DNA from: Deltaproteobacteria bacterium
GTDB lineage: Bacteria > Desulfobacterota > Binatia > Binatales > Binataceae
DNA length: 32,273 nt
Direction: 5' to 3'
NCBI GenBank assembly: GCA_019237115.1
Contig: JAFAHS010000400.1
Span: 1 to 32,273 of the forward strand
The stretch's first letter is position 1; each line of letters starts with the position of its first letter. Of this stretch, positions 32,139 to 32,273 are shown piece after piece. The position numbers were made by a program, and so were the translations under genes. The notes under the pieces were generated by a model. It did not search any database, had not been told where the DNA came from, and saw only the letters and a program-made list of their open reading frames with translations.

Positions 32139-32273
32139 ATGGCTGATCGAACGCGAGTGTTGGTGGCGGAAGACGACAAGGCGACTCACGAGGACTGGTC
32201 GGAGTCGCTGGGGGCGTGGGGTTACGAAGTCGCGGTCGCCGAAGATGGCGACCGCGCGATCGAGTTGATCCGG
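32139..32273 (+). CDS. response-regulator receiver domain protein, partial (cut by window edge)
   Basis: From an ATG at 32139 the frame stays open to the end of the window, giving 45 residues. They begin MADRTRVLVAEDDKATHEDW and continue to EDGDRAIELIR. This is the start of a CheY-like receiver: the acidic pair E11-D12-D13 for metal binding is in LVAEDDK, followed by helix 1 and strand 2 (YEVAVAEDG). The phospho-acceptor aspartate and any output domain lie beyond the window. Being just downstream of the hybrid kinase on the same strand, it is a likely partner or parallel component. No strong ribosome site is seen. Confidence 0.75.
   Translation, partial: MADRTRVLVAEDDKATHEDWSESLGAWGYEVAVAEDGDRAIELIR

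Overview
The window is a GC-rich (roughly 60% or more by eye) bacterial chromosomal segment, densely coded, with short intergenic gaps and frequent start/stop overlaps. No rRNA, tRNA or CRISPR array was seen. The order precorrin-2 dehydrogenase - ccsA-type protein - hemA - hemC - cobA/hemD fusion - hemB resembles the tetrapyrrole operons of Desulfobacterota (Geobacter-like) and related deltaproteobacterial or Binatota-type lineages. The P450/Rieske/SDR catabolic cluster fits a soil or sediment heterotroph. The lineage is an inference from gene order and was not measured.

Layout. (1) 1-2.2 kb: an apparently intact IS1634-type insertion sequence with recognisable ends, next to a possible remnant of another transposase. 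(2) 2.4-6.7 kb, plus strand: a TetR-type regulator, a small unknown protein, a Rieske oxygenase alpha subunit, a short-chain dehydrogenase and a cytochrome P450, probably one regulated oxidative catabolic operon. (3) 6.9-8.9 kb: a GH1 beta-glucosidase and a four-helix membrane protein. (4) 8.9-9.3 kb, minus strand: two tandem paralogous small membrane peptides of 58-59 residues behind a textbook sigma-54 promoter. This is the most novel-looking part of the window. A divergent ICMT/PEMT-type methyltransferase follows. (5) 10.4-16.2 kb, minus strand: HAD phosphatase, RNase HI and glycogen synthase as a tightly coupled unit, then a crotonase-family protein and Lon protease. (6) 16.3-19.7 kb, plus strand: DUF2203 protein, DUF4149-like membrane protein, HAD hydrolase, SLOG/TIGR00725 protein, hotdog thioesterase and an eight-cysteine QueG-like iron-sulfur protein. 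(7) 19.8-27.2 kb, minus strand: a GNAT-like protein and the tetrapyrrole operon. (8) 27.7-32.3 kb, plus strand: a 1304-residue hybrid sensor kinase with two kinase cores and two receivers, then the start of a response-regulator-like gene cut by the window edge.

How the genes work together. The tetrapyrrole operon supplies most steps from glutamyl-tRNA to uroporphyrinogen III and diverts it to precorrin-2 and sirohydrochlorin. HemL and the later heme enzymes are not in the window. The catabolic operon would oxidise and dehydrogenate a hydrophobic substrate under TetR control, but its ferredoxin and reductase partners must be encoded elsewhere. The sigma-54 promoter implies that the small membrane peptides are made in response to a signal through an enhancer-binding protein. 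Their function is unknown.
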